In this document: in pieces, positions 51,406 to 59,546 of the stretch
How the letters are laid out: every line of letters starts with the position of its first letter
Numbering within the stretch: the stretch's first letter is position 1
NCBI GenBank assembly: GCA_023954195.1
Contig: JAMLIK010000001.1
Span: 186,001 to 250,000, forward strand
Reading direction: 5' to 3'
Source: Xanthobacteraceae bacterium
GTDB lineage: Bacteria > Pseudomonadota > Alphaproteobacteria > Rhizobiales > Xanthobacteraceae
Length of the DNA: 64,000 nt
Position numbers and translations under genes: made by a program
Notes under the pieces: model-generated
The model's database searches: none
What the model saw: only the letters and a program-made list of their open reading frames with translations
What the model was told of the DNA's origin: nothing

Positions 51406-52452
51406 TCAGGGGCGTTGATCGGGGCGCGGCTCGCTCTGCCAGGTTCCGGCATCGACGGCGCTCACCGCGTGGCCGGCGATGTTGGCGCTGTGCAACGCCG
51501 CGACATTGACTTCAAACTGTCCGACGGCGGTCATCCGCGCCGGCAGATCGGCGAGCCGCGCCGCGAAGGCGATCGCCGCTTGCCGCGCTTCGGCGACACT
51601 GATCGCCTCGAAGCGGAACGGTCGTCGCGGCGGCGTCTGCGCGAAACGCCCGAGGTCGGGGCCGATCACGGTGGCGATCTTCGGATAACCGCCGGTAGTG
51701 CCGCGATCCGGCATCAACACGATCGGCTGGCCGTTGCCCGGCACTTGAATGCTGCCGTTGACGGTGCCGTCGGAGACGATGTTGTGGCCATTCCGGTGCC
51801 GGATGAGGGGGCCTTCGAGACGATAGCCCATGCGGTCGCTGGTCGGCGAGATGGTCCAGACGCCGTCGAGAAAGGTTCTGACGGCGTCGCCGAATTCGTC
51901 GTCCTGGGGCCCCAGCACGACGCGGATCGGATCCGGCGCGATCGGCAGCGATGCGATGGTCTGTTCGGCGCGTTCGGTGGCCGGGTCGACGTCGAGGCGG
52001 TCGCCCGATTGCAGCGGACGCGCCACCGGGCTGCCCAGGCCGGCGCGGGCGTTGACCGAGCGGCTGCCGAACGCGGCCTCCCCCGAAATGCCGCCCTCGA
52101 CGGCGAGATAGCTGAACACGGCCTCGCGCGCCGCGCCCAGCGTCAGCCGCTCGCCGGGTTGCAGCGTCGCGGACTGGTTCCGCGGCAGCACGCGGTCGTC
52201 AATCTTGATGCCGCGGGCCGCTCCCGCCAGCGCGATACGGACCGGGCCGTCCTCTGCGGTGAAGGTGGCCCCGTACGGGCCCAGCTCGATCGCGGCGGTG
52301 AACGGCGGATTGCCGGCGAGCGTATTCGCCGTCGCCAGCGCCAGCCGGTCCATCGCGCCGCTCGGCGGCAGCCCGTAGCGCTGCGCGCCGAAGCGGCCGG
52401 CGTCCTGCACCGAGGTCGCGGGGCCGACGGCGGTGACGATCAGCCGGCTCAT
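51406..52452 (-). CDS. pxpC: 5-oxoprolinase subunit C (biotin-dependent carboxyltransferase-like)
   Basis: A 348-residue subunit of PxpABC. It opens LIVTAVGPATSVQDAGRFGAQRYGLPPSGAMD, within the family's signature start, and has YLAVEGGI and GPQDDEF. The ATG at 52452 overlaps the pxpB stop by 4 bases, so translation is coupled. Related sequences are often named urea amidolyase or allophanate hydrolase subunit 2. Confidence 0.95.
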   Translation of the reverse strand: MSRLIVTAVGPATSVQDAGRFGAQRYGLPPSGAMDRLALATANTLAGNPPFTAAIELGPYGATFTAEDGPVRIALAGAARGIKIDDRVLPRNQSATLQPGERLTLGAAREAVFSYLAVEGGISGEAAFGSRSVNARAGLGSPVARPLQSGDRLDVDPATERAEQTIASLPIAPDPIRVVLGPQDDEFGDAVRTFLDGVWTISPTSDRMGYRLEGPLIRHRNGHNIVSDGTVNGSIQVPGNGQPIVLMPDRGTTGGYPKIATVIGPDLGRFAQTPPRRPFRFEAISVAEARQAAIAFAARLADLPARMTAVGQFEVNVAALHSANIAGHAVSAVDAGTWQSEPRPDQRP

Positions 52453-53180
52453 GACGCCACCCGTTCGGCGATGATATCGCCCCGCGCGGCGGCGCGATCC
52501 ATTTCCGCGAAGGTTGTTGCGTCGACCGGGTAGAAGTTCAGGGTGTCGCCGGGCTCCAGCAGGAACACTGGATCGCGGTGCAACCGATAAGTGCGCACCG
52601 GCGTTCGTCCCAGCAGATGCCAGCCGCTCGGCCCGGCGATGCATTGAACGCCGGCCTGCACGCCGCCGATGGAAATGGTGCCGGCCGGCGTGTTGAGCCG
52701 GGGCTCCCGCCGGCGCGGCAATTCCAGCGCCGGATCGAGCCCGCTGAGATAGGACCATCCCGGCGTGAAGCCGATCATCGCCACCCGATAGGTCGGCGCG
52801 GCATGGCGTGCGATCAGCGCCTCGGGGCTGAGGCCGAGCGTCGCCGCCGCCTCATCGAGGTCGATGCCATGCTCAAAGCCATAGGCCACGGGAATCCGCC
52901 AGTGCCGCGCAGCCATCGCATCGGGGAGGGGCCGCGCGGCGAGCGCCGTCAATTGGTCCGCCAGCGTTGCGAAATCGATTTGCAGCGGATCGTAATGCAC
53001 CAGCAGCGAACGATAGGTCGGCACCGTCTCGGTGATCCCGGCGATCGGCTCGGCGGCAAGGAGGCGGTCGAGCGCGAGAACCCGGCGGTTGGCGTCGTCG
53101 TCGATCCGGCGGGCGAACTCTACGGTGATCGCGGCGTCGCCGCTCGGCAGCATCCGGGGCGGGAGAAATTCTGCGGCCAT
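52449..53180 (-). CDS. pxpB: 5-oxoprolinase subunit B
   Basis: A 243-residue subunit of PxpABC (formerly allophanate hydrolase subunit 1). Motifs are GDAAITVEFA near the start, PVAYGFEHGIDLDEAA, and FTPGWSYLSGLDP followed by TPAGTISIGGVQAGVQC. It is the first gene of pxpB-pxpC-pxpA and is divergent from the RraA-like gene 171 bases away. Confidence 0.95.
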   Translation of the reverse strand: MAAEFLPPRMLPSGDAAITVEFARRIDDDANRRVLALDRLLAAEPIAGITETVPTYRSLLVHYDPLQIDFATLADQLTALAARPLPDAMAARHWRIPVAYGFEHGIDLDEAAATLGLSPEALIARHAAPTYRVAMIGFTPGWSYLSGLDPALELPRRREPRLNTPAGTISIGGVQAGVQCIAGPSGWHLLGRTPVRTYRLHRDPVFLLEPGDTLNFYPVDATTFAEMDRAAARGDIIAERVAS

Positions 53181-53351
53181 GCCTGTCCTGCGAGCCGTTC
53201 TGCCTGCAACGCCGCGACGATAGCCTGTTTCGGCCGTGGAAGGAAATTCGGCCGCGCGCGGCGCGGGACCGTGTTGTGATCGTCAGCCTTGACGCGGATT
53301 GTCCCGGACGCAAGATGCGCAGCATCCATCCTCATCGGAGAAGTTCGTCCC

Positions 53352-54056
53352 ATGTCGCTTTCCCCACAGGCCATCGCGACGCTGTCGCATGTCTCCACCG
53401 CGACGATCACCACCGTGCTGCTGAAGAAGGGACTGCGCAATCTGTGGCTGCGCGGCGCGCGGCCGCTCAAGCCCGGCCAGCCGCGACTGGTCGGCCCGGC
53501 CTTCACCTTGCGCTTCGTGCCGGCGCGCGAGGATCTGGCGACCCCGGAATCCTGGTCGTCGCCGATCTCGACCCGCACCGCCATCGAGGCGATGCCGGAA
53601 GGGGTGATCGCCGTGGTCGACGCGATGGGAGTGAGCACCGCCGGCATTTTCGGCGACATCCTTTGCGCCCGCATGGTGAAACGCAAGGTGACGGCGCTGG
53701 TGACCGACGGCGTGGTGCGCGATCTCGAAGGCGTGCTCGGCACCGGCCTGCCGACATGGTGCAGCGGCGCCGCCGCGCCGCCGTCAGTGGCGGGGCTGAC
53801 CTTCGTCGGCTGGGGCGAGGGCATCGCCTGCGGCGGCGTCGCGGTGTTTCCGAACGACATCATCGTCGCCGATCAGGACGGCGTGGTGCTGATTCCGCAG
53901 GCGCTGCTCGACCACGTTCTCGCGGAAGGTCCGGAGCAGGAGCGGATGGAGGCGTGGATCGTCGAGGAGGTCAACAATGGCGCGGCGCTGCCGGGGCTTT
54001 ATCCGATGAACGCCGACACCAAGGCGCGCTACGCCGCGTTCAAGGCGAAGTCGTAA
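53352..54056 (+). CDS. RraA-like / HMG aldolase family protein
   Basis: A 234-residue protein of the RraA/4-hydroxy-4-methyl-2-oxoglutarate aldolase fold. The signature [25 protein letters not shown] holds the Arg and Asp used for substrate and metal binding by the aldolases. Members are often misnamed methyltransferases. The cupin gene starts 25 bases later, so the two are likely one transcript. A role in breakdown of a small oxo- or hydroxy-acid is plausible, but the substrate is unknown. Confidence 0.85.
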   Translation: MSLSPQAIATLSHVSTATITTVLLKKGLRNLWLRGARPLKPGQPRLVGPAFTLRFVPAREDLATPESWSSPISTRTAIEAMPEGVIAVVDAMGVSTAGIFGDILCARMVKRKVTALVTDGVVRDLEGVLGTGLPTWCSGAAAPPSVAGLTFVGWGEGIACGGVAVFPNDIIVADQDGVVLIPQALLDHVLAEGPEQERMEAWIVEEVNNGAALPGLYPMNADTKARYAAFKAKS

Positions 54057-54081
54057 GCGGTACGGAACCGAAAGGGAAACC

Positions 54082-54492
54082 ATGGATATTCATCGCAACG
54101 GCTCACGGCCGACGCAGCGGGGATCCGCCGACTATTTCACCGGCACGGTGTGGATCGATCCCATCGTCAGCGCCCCGGCGCCGGCGCGGGCGGCGGCGGC
54201 GCTTGTGTCGTTCGCGCCCGGCGCGCGCACGGCATGGCACACCCATCCGCTCGGCCAGACGCTCCATGTGGTGTCCGGCATCGGGCGGGCGCAGACCGAG
54301 GGCGGCGCGGTGCGTGAAATCCGCGCCGGCGACACGGTCTGGATTCCGCCGGGCGAAAAACACTGGCACGGCGCGGCGCCCGACCACGCGATGGCCCACA
54401 TCGCGATGCAGGAGGCCGAGGGCGGCAGCGCCGTGACGTGGCTGGAGCAGGTCAGCGACGCGGACTATGCGCGGCCGGTCGTGGCGGAGTGA
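54082..54492 (+). CDS. Cupin-domain protein
   Basis: A 136-residue single-domain cupin. The metal-binding motif 1 is [21 protein letters not shown] with two histidines and a Gln in the usual Glu position. Motif 2 is [18 protein letters not shown] with the third histidine. The family resembles carboxymuconolactone-associated cupins. It is probably co-transcribed with the RraA-like gene; substrate unknown. Confidence 0.87.
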   Translation: MDIHRNGSRPTQRGSADYFTGTVWIDPIVSAPAPARAAAALVSFAPGARTAWHTHPLGQTLHVVSGIGRAQTEGGAVREIRAGDTVWIPPGEKHWHGAAPDHAMAHIAMQEAEGGSAVTWLEQVSDADYARPVVAE

Positions 54493-54524
54493 TCGTCGTC
54501 AGACCGAGGTTGGCCGGGAAATGA

Positions 54525-54626
54525 GGCGTCATCGTCCGCGCAGGCGGACGATCCAGTGTTCCGTGCGGCGCGAGGGAAGCCGTCTTCGGATGCGGAATGC
54601 CGGATACCCGCCTGCGCGGTATGACG
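54525..54626. repeat. Palindromic intergenic repeat, family 2 variant
   Basis: Starts GCGTCATCGTCCGCGCAGGC with an internal hairpin CGTCCGC-GCAG-GCGGACG, and ends GCCTGCGCGGTATGACG. Total about 102 bases. The outer ends CGTCAT and ATGACG match those at 34636 and 40426, but the inner sequence differs. It lies between the convergent cupin and DUF2147 genes. Confidence 0.8.
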
Positions 54627-54712
54627 ATTCTCGTTGTTATCCTTTTCAAACACAGTGGCTCCGCCGGGTCGGCGGGGCCGTTTATCTATCGTCGCTGATA
54701 ACGGGGAGGTGT

Positions 54713-55516
54713 CTACTGCACCCGCGTCCAGGTCTGGCCGCCGCAGAACATGCCGCCGAAGGCGCAACCCTGCACGCGGAGCCGATCCGAGCCCTTCATC
54801 GCGATGGTCGAGTCATAGGTGCCACCGCCCTTCGGGTCATGGATGCGGCCGCTCCACTTCGCGCCGGTCGGGCGCATGTTGATGAGGACCCGGTCCTTGT
54901 TCTGGTTGGTCTTGGCGTCGATCGAATAACCGCAGAGGTGGGACCCGCACGGCTCGATGCGCACCCTGCCTTCCTTCTCCTCGGTCAGCCAGACGCCGAG
55001 CGGCGAATTGGCGGCCTGCGGGGCGACCGGGGCGGGGGCCTCGCGTTGCTGCACCGGCGCGGCGACCGGGGCGCTGGCGACCACGGTGGGCTGGGCGGGA
55101 GCGGGCTGGCTCTGCGGCTGGGCGGGCTCGGCGGCGGGCTTGACCTCGACAGGCTTGGCTTCGATCCGCGTGGCGGGCTGGGAGGTCGCGACCGGGGCGG
55201 CCGGCGCGGGCTGGGTTGCCGTTTGAACCGGGGGCTGCTGCCGGACCGGAGGCTGGGCCGGCGGGGGGACCACGACCGGCGCGGCCGCCATGGTTTCGAT
55301 ATCGCTGTCGTCCCGTTCGATCTCGACGCGTGCGCCGCGCTTGGGGCCGTAGTGGAAGACGCCGGGGATCGACACCGAGATGCAGGACGGGTGGTCGCAG
55401 CCGCGCGGCGCGCGAATGGTGACCGTGCGGCCGCCGACATCGAACGAATACGAATCTCCGGCGTGGGCGAGGGCGGTGGAGAGCAGCAGCGCGGCGGCGG
55501 CGACGACGACCTTCAT
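54713..55516 (-). CDS. Secreted protein with C-terminal DUF2147-like domain
   Basis: A 267-residue exported protein. Residues 1-19 are a signal peptide ending ALAHA. An N-terminal section of about 70 residues contains two cysteines (CDHPSC). A Pro/Ala/Gln-rich linker spans about 80-170. The C-terminal 95 residues match DUF2147: LGVWLTEEKEGRVRIEPCGSHLCG and later CGGQTWTRVQ. Function of the domain is not established; it is common in envelope proteins. A perfect CRP-type palindrome lies about 66-84 bases upstream of the start. Confidence 0.82.
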   Translation of the reverse strand: MKVVVAAAALLLSTALAHAGDSYSFDVGGRTVTIRAPRGCDHPSCISVSIPGVFHYGPKRGARVEIERDDSDIETMAAAPVVVPPPAQPPVRQQPPVQTATQPAPAAPVATSQPATRIEAKPVEVKPAAEPAQPQSQPAPAQPTVVASAPVAAPVQQREAPAPVAPQAANSPLGVWLTEEKEGRVRIEPCGSHLCGYSIDAKTNQNKDRVLINMRPTGAKWSGRIHDPKGGGTYDSTIAMKGSDRLRVQGCAFGGMFCGGQTWTRVQ

Positions 55517-55581
55517 GGGAACCTCCTCGGGAGGGGTGGGATCTGATGTCCCCGCACCCTAGAAGGCGGATCATTCAAGGA

Positions 55582-55599
55582 ATGTGAGTTGGATCACAT
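55582..55599. promoter_or_regulatory. CRP/FNR-family palindrome upstream of the DUF2147 gene
   Basis: ATGTGA-GTTGGA-TCACAT is a perfect two-fold site matching the CRP consensus TGTGA-N6-TCACA. It is centred about 74 bases before the start codon of the minus-strand gene, a sensible distance for an activator. No other site of this form was noticed in the window. The regulator could be any CRP/FNR-type protein with this specificity. Confidence 0.6.
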
Positions 55600-55609
55600 G
55601 GGTCGCGGC

Positions 55610-55629
55610 GATCTTTTTGTTTGAGCATG
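55610..55629. repeat. Truncated copy of dispersed repeat family 1
   Basis: ATCTTTTTGTTTGAGCATG is identical to 7138-7156 at the left end of repeat copy 1, then the match breaks off. A different palindrome (TCCCGGG to CCCGGGA, 55629-55674) begins at the break, as if inserted or recombined there. Confidence 0.65.
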
Positions 55630-55674
55630 TCCCGGGCGCGATGCAGCGTGAAACGCTGCTTCGCAGACCCGGGA
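55629..55674. repeat. Nested palindrome TCCCGGG...CCCGGGA
   Basis: Outer arms TCCCGGG and CCCGGGA enclose an inner hairpin CAGCGT-GAA-ACGCTG. It starts exactly where the truncated family 1 repeat ends and can fold as a branched stem. It is probably another intergenic repeat type. Confidence 0.65.
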
Positions 55675-55700
55675 CCGTTGCGAACACTGTCGTTGATACG

Positions 55701-55749
55701 GCCCCGGCTATGCGCAGCGGCACTTCGTGCCGCAGCGCATAGCCGGGGC
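55701..55749. terminator. Strong hairpin after the amidase gene
   Basis: GCCCCGGCTATGCGC-A-GCGGCAC pairs with its complement across a TTC loop, 23 bases per arm with one mismatch. It lies 24 bases past the amidase stop on the minus strand. There is no T run. It may end the amidase transcript or be a mobile palindromic element; the two readings are not exclusive. Confidence 0.6.
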
Positions 55750-55772
55750 ACAAAGCCAATTTCAACGACCCA

Positions 55773-57197
55773 TCACGCGCAAATCCCCGGCTTGCGGTCC
55801 TTCCACGGCCGCGCCTGCTCCAGTTGCGCGGCGAGGCGGAACAGCGTCGCCTCGTCGCCGAACTTCGCGGCGAAGCTCATGCCGAGCGGCAGCCCGGCCG
55901 CGTTCCACGCCAGCGGCACCGACATCGCCGGCTGGCCCGACATATTGAACTGGCTGGTGCCCGGCATGTAGCGCCGCAGGATCGGGGTGATGTGCGACAG
56001 GTCGTCCGACATGCTGTCGATCTCGCCGATCCGCAGCGGTGGCGCGCACAGGGTCGGCGACAGGAACACGTCGCAGTCCGCGAAGAAATCCGCGAGGCTG
56101 CGCGAAATCTGGAACGCCGCGAGCTGCGCCGCGACATAGTCGGTGGCGCTGGCCTTGGCGGCGTTGCGGGCGCTGGCCAGCGTCAGCCGCTCGAAGTCGC
56201 GGTCGGTCATCTCGCGCTTGAGCCGCGCTTCGGTGAGGCGCACCGCCAGCGCGGTGTTGGCGGCGACGATCACCGCCATCACCGCCGCCGGATCGGCGGC
56301 GAGTTTTGGCGCGCGCTCCTCGACGTGGTGGCCGAGCTTCGCCAGCATCGTCGCGACGTCGCGCAGGGCGGAAGCGATCTCCGGGTCGATGGCCTCGCCG
56401 TAAGTCGATTTGTCGGTAAAGAAAATCCGCAGCCGTCCCGGTTCGCGCCTCACTTCCTCGATGTAGGGCCGGTGCGGCGTCGGTGCGGTATAGGGGCTGG
56501 TCGGCTCCGGACCGCAAATGGCGTCCAGCATCGCAGCGCTGTCGCGTACGCTGATGCTGACGACGTGATTGCAGGAAAAGCCGCCCCAGCCCTCGCCGCG
56601 ATCCGGCCCCAGCGGGGTGCGCGCGCGGGTCGGCTTGAGGCCGAACACGCCGCAGGCCGAGGCCGGGATCCGGATCGAGCCGCCGCCGTCGCTGGCATGC
56701 GCCACCGGCAGCACGCGCGCGGCGACCGCCGCCGCCGCGCCGCCGGACGAGCCGCCGGAGGAATGCGCCGGGTTCCACGGATTGCGGGTCGGCCCGAACA
56801 GTCGGCTCTCGGTGGTCGGCAGCAGGCCGAACTCCGGCGTCGAGGTCTTCCCGAAGATGACAAGGCCGGCGGCCTTGAACCGCGCCGCCACGATGCCGTC
56901 GTGATCGGCGACGTTGTCCTTGAACACGCTGGCGCCCGAGGTGGTGCGCGTGCCGGCGAGGTTTTCGAGGTCCTTCAGCAGGAACGGAACGCCGGTGAAC
57001 GGCCCGGACGGCAGGCCGCTTTCGATCTGCTCGCGCGCGAAATCCTCGTGCCTGACCACCACCGCGTTGATCCGGGGATCGACCTTCGCGGTGCGCGCGA
57101 GAGCCTCGTCGAGCAACTCGGCCGGACTGATTTGCTTGCCGCGCACCAGTTCGGCGAGGCCGAGCGCGTCATAGTCGCCGAATTCCTTGAATGCCAT
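55773..57197 (-). CDS. Amidase signature family protein
   Basis: A 474-residue amidase. The Ser-cisSer-Lys catalytic set is visible: the lysine in [12 protein letters not shown], the cis-Ser in [15 protein letters not shown], and the nucleophile Ser in [14 protein letters not shown]. It hydrolyses an amide, but the substrate is not readable; aryl or acyl amides and amide-linked xenobiotics are all possible. The GatA paralogue is less likely since gatB/gatC are absent nearby. The hydroxyacid dehydrogenase gene lies upstream on the same strand, separated by a truncated repeat. Confidence 0.9.
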   Translation of the reverse strand: MAFKEFGDYDALGLAELVRGKQISPAELLDEALARTAKVDPRINAVVVRHEDFAREQIESGLPSGPFTGVPFLLKDLENLAGTRTTSGASVFKDNVADHDGIVAARFKAAGLVIFGKTSTPEFGLLPTTESRLFGPTRNPWNPAHSSGGSSGGAAAAVAARVLPVAHASDGGGSIRIPASACGVFGLKPTRARTPLGPDRGEGWGGFSCNHVVSISVRDSAAMLDAICGPEPTSPYTAPTPHRPYIEEVRREPGRLRIFFTDKSTYGEAIDPEIASALRDVATMLAKLGHHVEERAPKLAADPAAVMAVIVAANTALAVRLTEARLKREMTDRDFERLTLASARNAAKASATDYVAAQLAAFQISRSLADFFADCDVFLSPTLCAPPLRIGEIDSMSDDLSHITPILRRYMPGTSQFNMSGQPAMSVPLAWNAAGLPLGMSFAAKFGDEATLFRLAAQLEQARPWKDRKPGICA

Positions 57198-57215
57198 GCG
57201 GGTGCTCCCGGTTGG

Positions 57216-57246
57216 GCGTCATTGCGAGCGGAGCGAAGCAATCCAG
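57216..57246. repeat. Partial intergenic repeat, family 2 type
   Basis: GCGTCATTGCGAGCGGAGCG followed by AAGCAATCCAG contains one end (CGTCAT) and an internal hairpin, with no matching ATGACG end. It lies between the hydroxyacid dehydrogenase and amidase genes, which share a strand. Confidence 0.65.
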
Positions 57247-57266
57247 TCCTCGCTGAACTCAGATTC

Positions 57267-58256
57267 TCAGCCCAGCACGTCCTGATTGATGACATTTTGC
57301 CGGATGGCGGCGCCGTCGAGCGCGCTGAGGATGTTGCGCGCGGTCTGCTCGCCCATGCGGTCGAGCGCCTCGCGGGTGACGCCGGCGACGTGCGGGGCGA
57401 TGACGACATTGGGCAGCGCGAACAGCGGGTGGCCGGGCGGCGGCGGTTCCTGTTCGAACACGTCGAGGCCGGCGCCGGCGAGCCGGCGCGAGGTCAGCGC
57501 GTCGTAGAGCGCGGCTTCCACCACGATGCCGCCGCGCGCGGTGTTGACCAGATAGGCGGTCGGCTTCATCAGCTTCAGCCGCGCGGCGTTGATTAGTCCC
57601 ACCGTTTCCGGCGTCTTCGGGCAATGCAGGCTGATGAAGTCGGCGCGGGGCAGGGCGGCGTCGAGATCGTCCACCGGCTCGCAGCCGGCGGCGCGGATGT
57701 CGTCGGCGCTCTTGTAGGGATCGTACACCAGCACGTTCATTTCCATCGCCAGGCAACGTTTCGCGGTGCGGGTGCCGATGCGGCCGAAGCCGACGATCAG
57801 CAGCGTCTTACCGTAGAGGTCGAACGGCAGCAGCCCGAGCCGCGTCGGCCATTTGCCGTCCTTGACCAGGGCATGCAGCTCGACGCCGCGCTTGGCCAGC
57901 GTCATCATCATGAAGATCGCCTGCTCGGCCACCGAGGGAGAATTGGCGGTGCCGGCCACCATCAGCGGCACCTTGCGCTGGCTCAGCGCCGGCACGTCGA
58001 TGGCGTCGAACCCGACGCCGATGCGGGCGACGACTTTCATGTCCTTCGAGGCGTCGAGTTCAGGATCGCCGAACGCGGTGGCGCCGAGCGCCACGCCATG
58101 CACAGGCGCGTGCTCCGCCAGCAGCGAGATAAAATCGCGTTGCGGGATCATATTGGGAAATTCGATGGCCTCGATGTCCTCGCGCTCCCTGAACAGTTGC
58201 CATCCTTGCGTCGACAGCGACTCGGTAATCAGCAGCTTCTTCTTGTTGGTGGTCAT
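57267..58256 (-). CDS. D-isomer-specific 2-hydroxyacid dehydrogenase
   Basis: A 329-residue NAD(P)-dependent dehydrogenase of the SerA-like group. The Rossmann motif is VGFGRIGTRTAKR. The catalytic Arg, Glu and His are seen in NTARGGIVVE, VFEQEPPP and IAPHVAGVT. It may act on phosphoglycerate, glyoxylate or a similar acid; no ACT domain is present, so it is not a full-length regulated SerA. The ATG at 58256 (MTTNKK) is preferred to the one 12 bases upstream. Confidence 0.9.
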   Translation of the reverse strand: MTTNKKKLLITESLSTQGWQLFREREDIEAIEFPNMIPQRDFISLLAEHAPVHGVALGATAFGDPELDASKDMKVVARIGVGFDAIDVPALSQRKVPLMVAGTANSPSVAEQAIFMMMTLAKRGVELHALVKDGKWPTRLGLLPFDLYGKTLLIVGFGRIGTRTAKRCLAMEMNVLVYDPYKSADDIRAAGCEPVDDLDAALPRADFISLHCPKTPETVGLINAARLKLMKPTAYLVNTARGGIVVEAALYDALTSRRLAGAGLDVFEQEPPPPGHPLFALPNVVIAPHVAGVTREALDRMGEQTARNILSALDGAAIRQNVINQDVLG

Positions 58257-58404
58257 GCCTCGCCCCATCCGGTTGCCGGTCGCCCATTCATTTATCAGGT
58301 GCAGCCAATCGCGAAAAGTGTGGGCTGACGCCGGGCGCGAATGCTAGAATCGCAGCGCAAGCCATCGATGCATGGGGCGTCGGCGTTTGCCCGTGAGGCT
58401 CTGG

Positions 58405-58866
58405 ATGTCCGCTTTCGTCTCCGCCGGTCGTGTTCTGTTCGCCATCCTGTTCATTGTCTCCGGTGCGCTGCACCTGTTCGATCTCGGCGGGACCACCGCC
58501 GTGATCGCCGCGAAGGTGGCGACGCCGGCCGCCGTCGCCGATTATGCGACTCAGCTCGAAGGCGTCAGCGGGATGCCGATGGCGCGAATCCTGGCGATCG
58601 TCGCCGGTGCGCTCGAACTGATCGGCGGGGTTGCGCTCGCCGTCAATTTCGGCGCGCGGCTTTTCGCGGTTCTGCTGATCCTGGTCACGGCCGCCGCCAC
58701 GTTCTATTTCCATGACTTCTGGAATCAGGCGTGGCCGGGCGCCCGCGCCGACATGGTGCTGACCCTGAAGAACCTGGCGCTGATCGGCGGGCTGTTGATG
58801 ATCGTCGGGATCGGCGCCGCGCCGCGTCCGGTGCTCCAGACCGAGCCGGGGTCCGAGACTTATTGA
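58405..58866 (+). CDS. DoxX-family membrane protein
   Basis: A 153-residue protein with four predicted membrane helices. It has the DoxX layout: AGRVLFAILFIVSGALHLFD, MARILAIVAGALELIGGVAL, and FYFHDFWNQ followed by LKNLALIGGLLMIVG. Function of the family is loosely linked to quinone or thiol redox processes. GAGG precedes the ATG at 58405. Its last 7 bases overlap the end of the convergent gene. Confidence 0.87.
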   Translation: MSAFVSAGRVLFAILFIVSGALHLFDLGGTTAVIAAKVATPAAVADYATQLEGVSGMPMARILAIVAGALELIGGVALAVNFGARLFAVLLILVTAAATFYFHDFWNQAWPGARADMVLTLKNLALIGGLLMIVGIGAAPRPVLQTEPGSETY

Positions 58867-59438
58867 AGGGCGTGGGCCGGGGTTTTCCGCCGCCAGGCCA
58901 TGACCGTCACCTCGTGCCCGGCATCGAGCACGCGGACTTCGGCGGGCCGAAGCCCGTGCGCGGCCAGCACCGCTTGCGCCGTGCGCCCCGGAATGCCGGG
59001 CAGGCCCGGCTCGCCGCCGGGAATGTGGACATGGGGGGCCTGCGACAGCCAGAAGGTATCGAAGCGGTCGAGAAACAGGCCGAACACGGCGGGCCCGCCG
59101 ATGACGGCGGCGGTGCCCCGCGTGACGCCGGCGCGCGCGCACGCCGCCGCGAACGAGGCGCCTGCCGGATTCCACAAGGTCGCCATGGCGTTGGACGGAT
59201 CGGCCGCCAGCGCCGCGACATCGCGCGTCAGGATGATGCGCCGGCGTTTCGGGGAGTTCGGCTGCTGTTCGCCGGAGTTGCGGCCATGGACGACGAGATC
59301 GGCCTGGTCGAGCGCGTCGTTGAAAAACCGCTGGTCGCCGTCGAACTTCAATTCGGGCGGCATCACGCCGTTGCCGTCGGCGAGCATGCCGTCGGCGGAC
59401 AGGATGACGTAGCCTTCGATCGCCAGTTCCCTCACCAC
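58860..59438 (-). CDS. RibD C-terminal/DHFR-like reductase
   Basis: A 192-residue protein resembling the reductase domain of RibD and dihydrofolate reductase. It opens EGYVILSADGMLADGNG, with the substrate strand, and has IILTRDVAAL and VIGGPAVFGLFLDRFDTFWL, matching the family's NADPH-binding GG motif. No deaminase domain is present, so it is not a complete RibD. Its stop lies inside the DoxX coding end. Substrate unknown. Confidence 0.8.
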   Translation of the reverse strand: MVRELAIEGYVILSADGMLADGNGVMPPELKFDGDQRFFNDALDQADLVVHGRNSGEQQPNSPKRRRIILTRDVAALAADPSNAMATLWNPAGASFAAACARAGVTRGTAAVIGGPAVFGLFLDRFDTFWLSQAPHVHIPGGEPGLPGIPGRTAQAVLAAHGLRPAEVRVLDAGHEVTVMAWRRKTPAHALQ

Positions 59439-59470
59439 GTCACGCGCCTGTTCCTTGAGTTTGCGGGTTC

Positions 59471-59546
59471 GAGCATGATCTTTTCAGGAAGCCGGTTTCC
59501 GCCCCCCGGATCAAGTCTGGCGGCACGTTTTTTGGATTATGCCCTA
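59471..59546. repeat. Dispersed palindromic repeat, family 1, copy 3
   Basis: Starts GAGCATGATCTTTTC and includes GCCGGTTTCC; the right side is longer and more diverged, ending TTGGATTATGCCCTA. The last CTA is the TAG stop codon of the minus-strand L,D-transpeptidase. It lies between two minus-strand genes. Confidence 0.7.
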
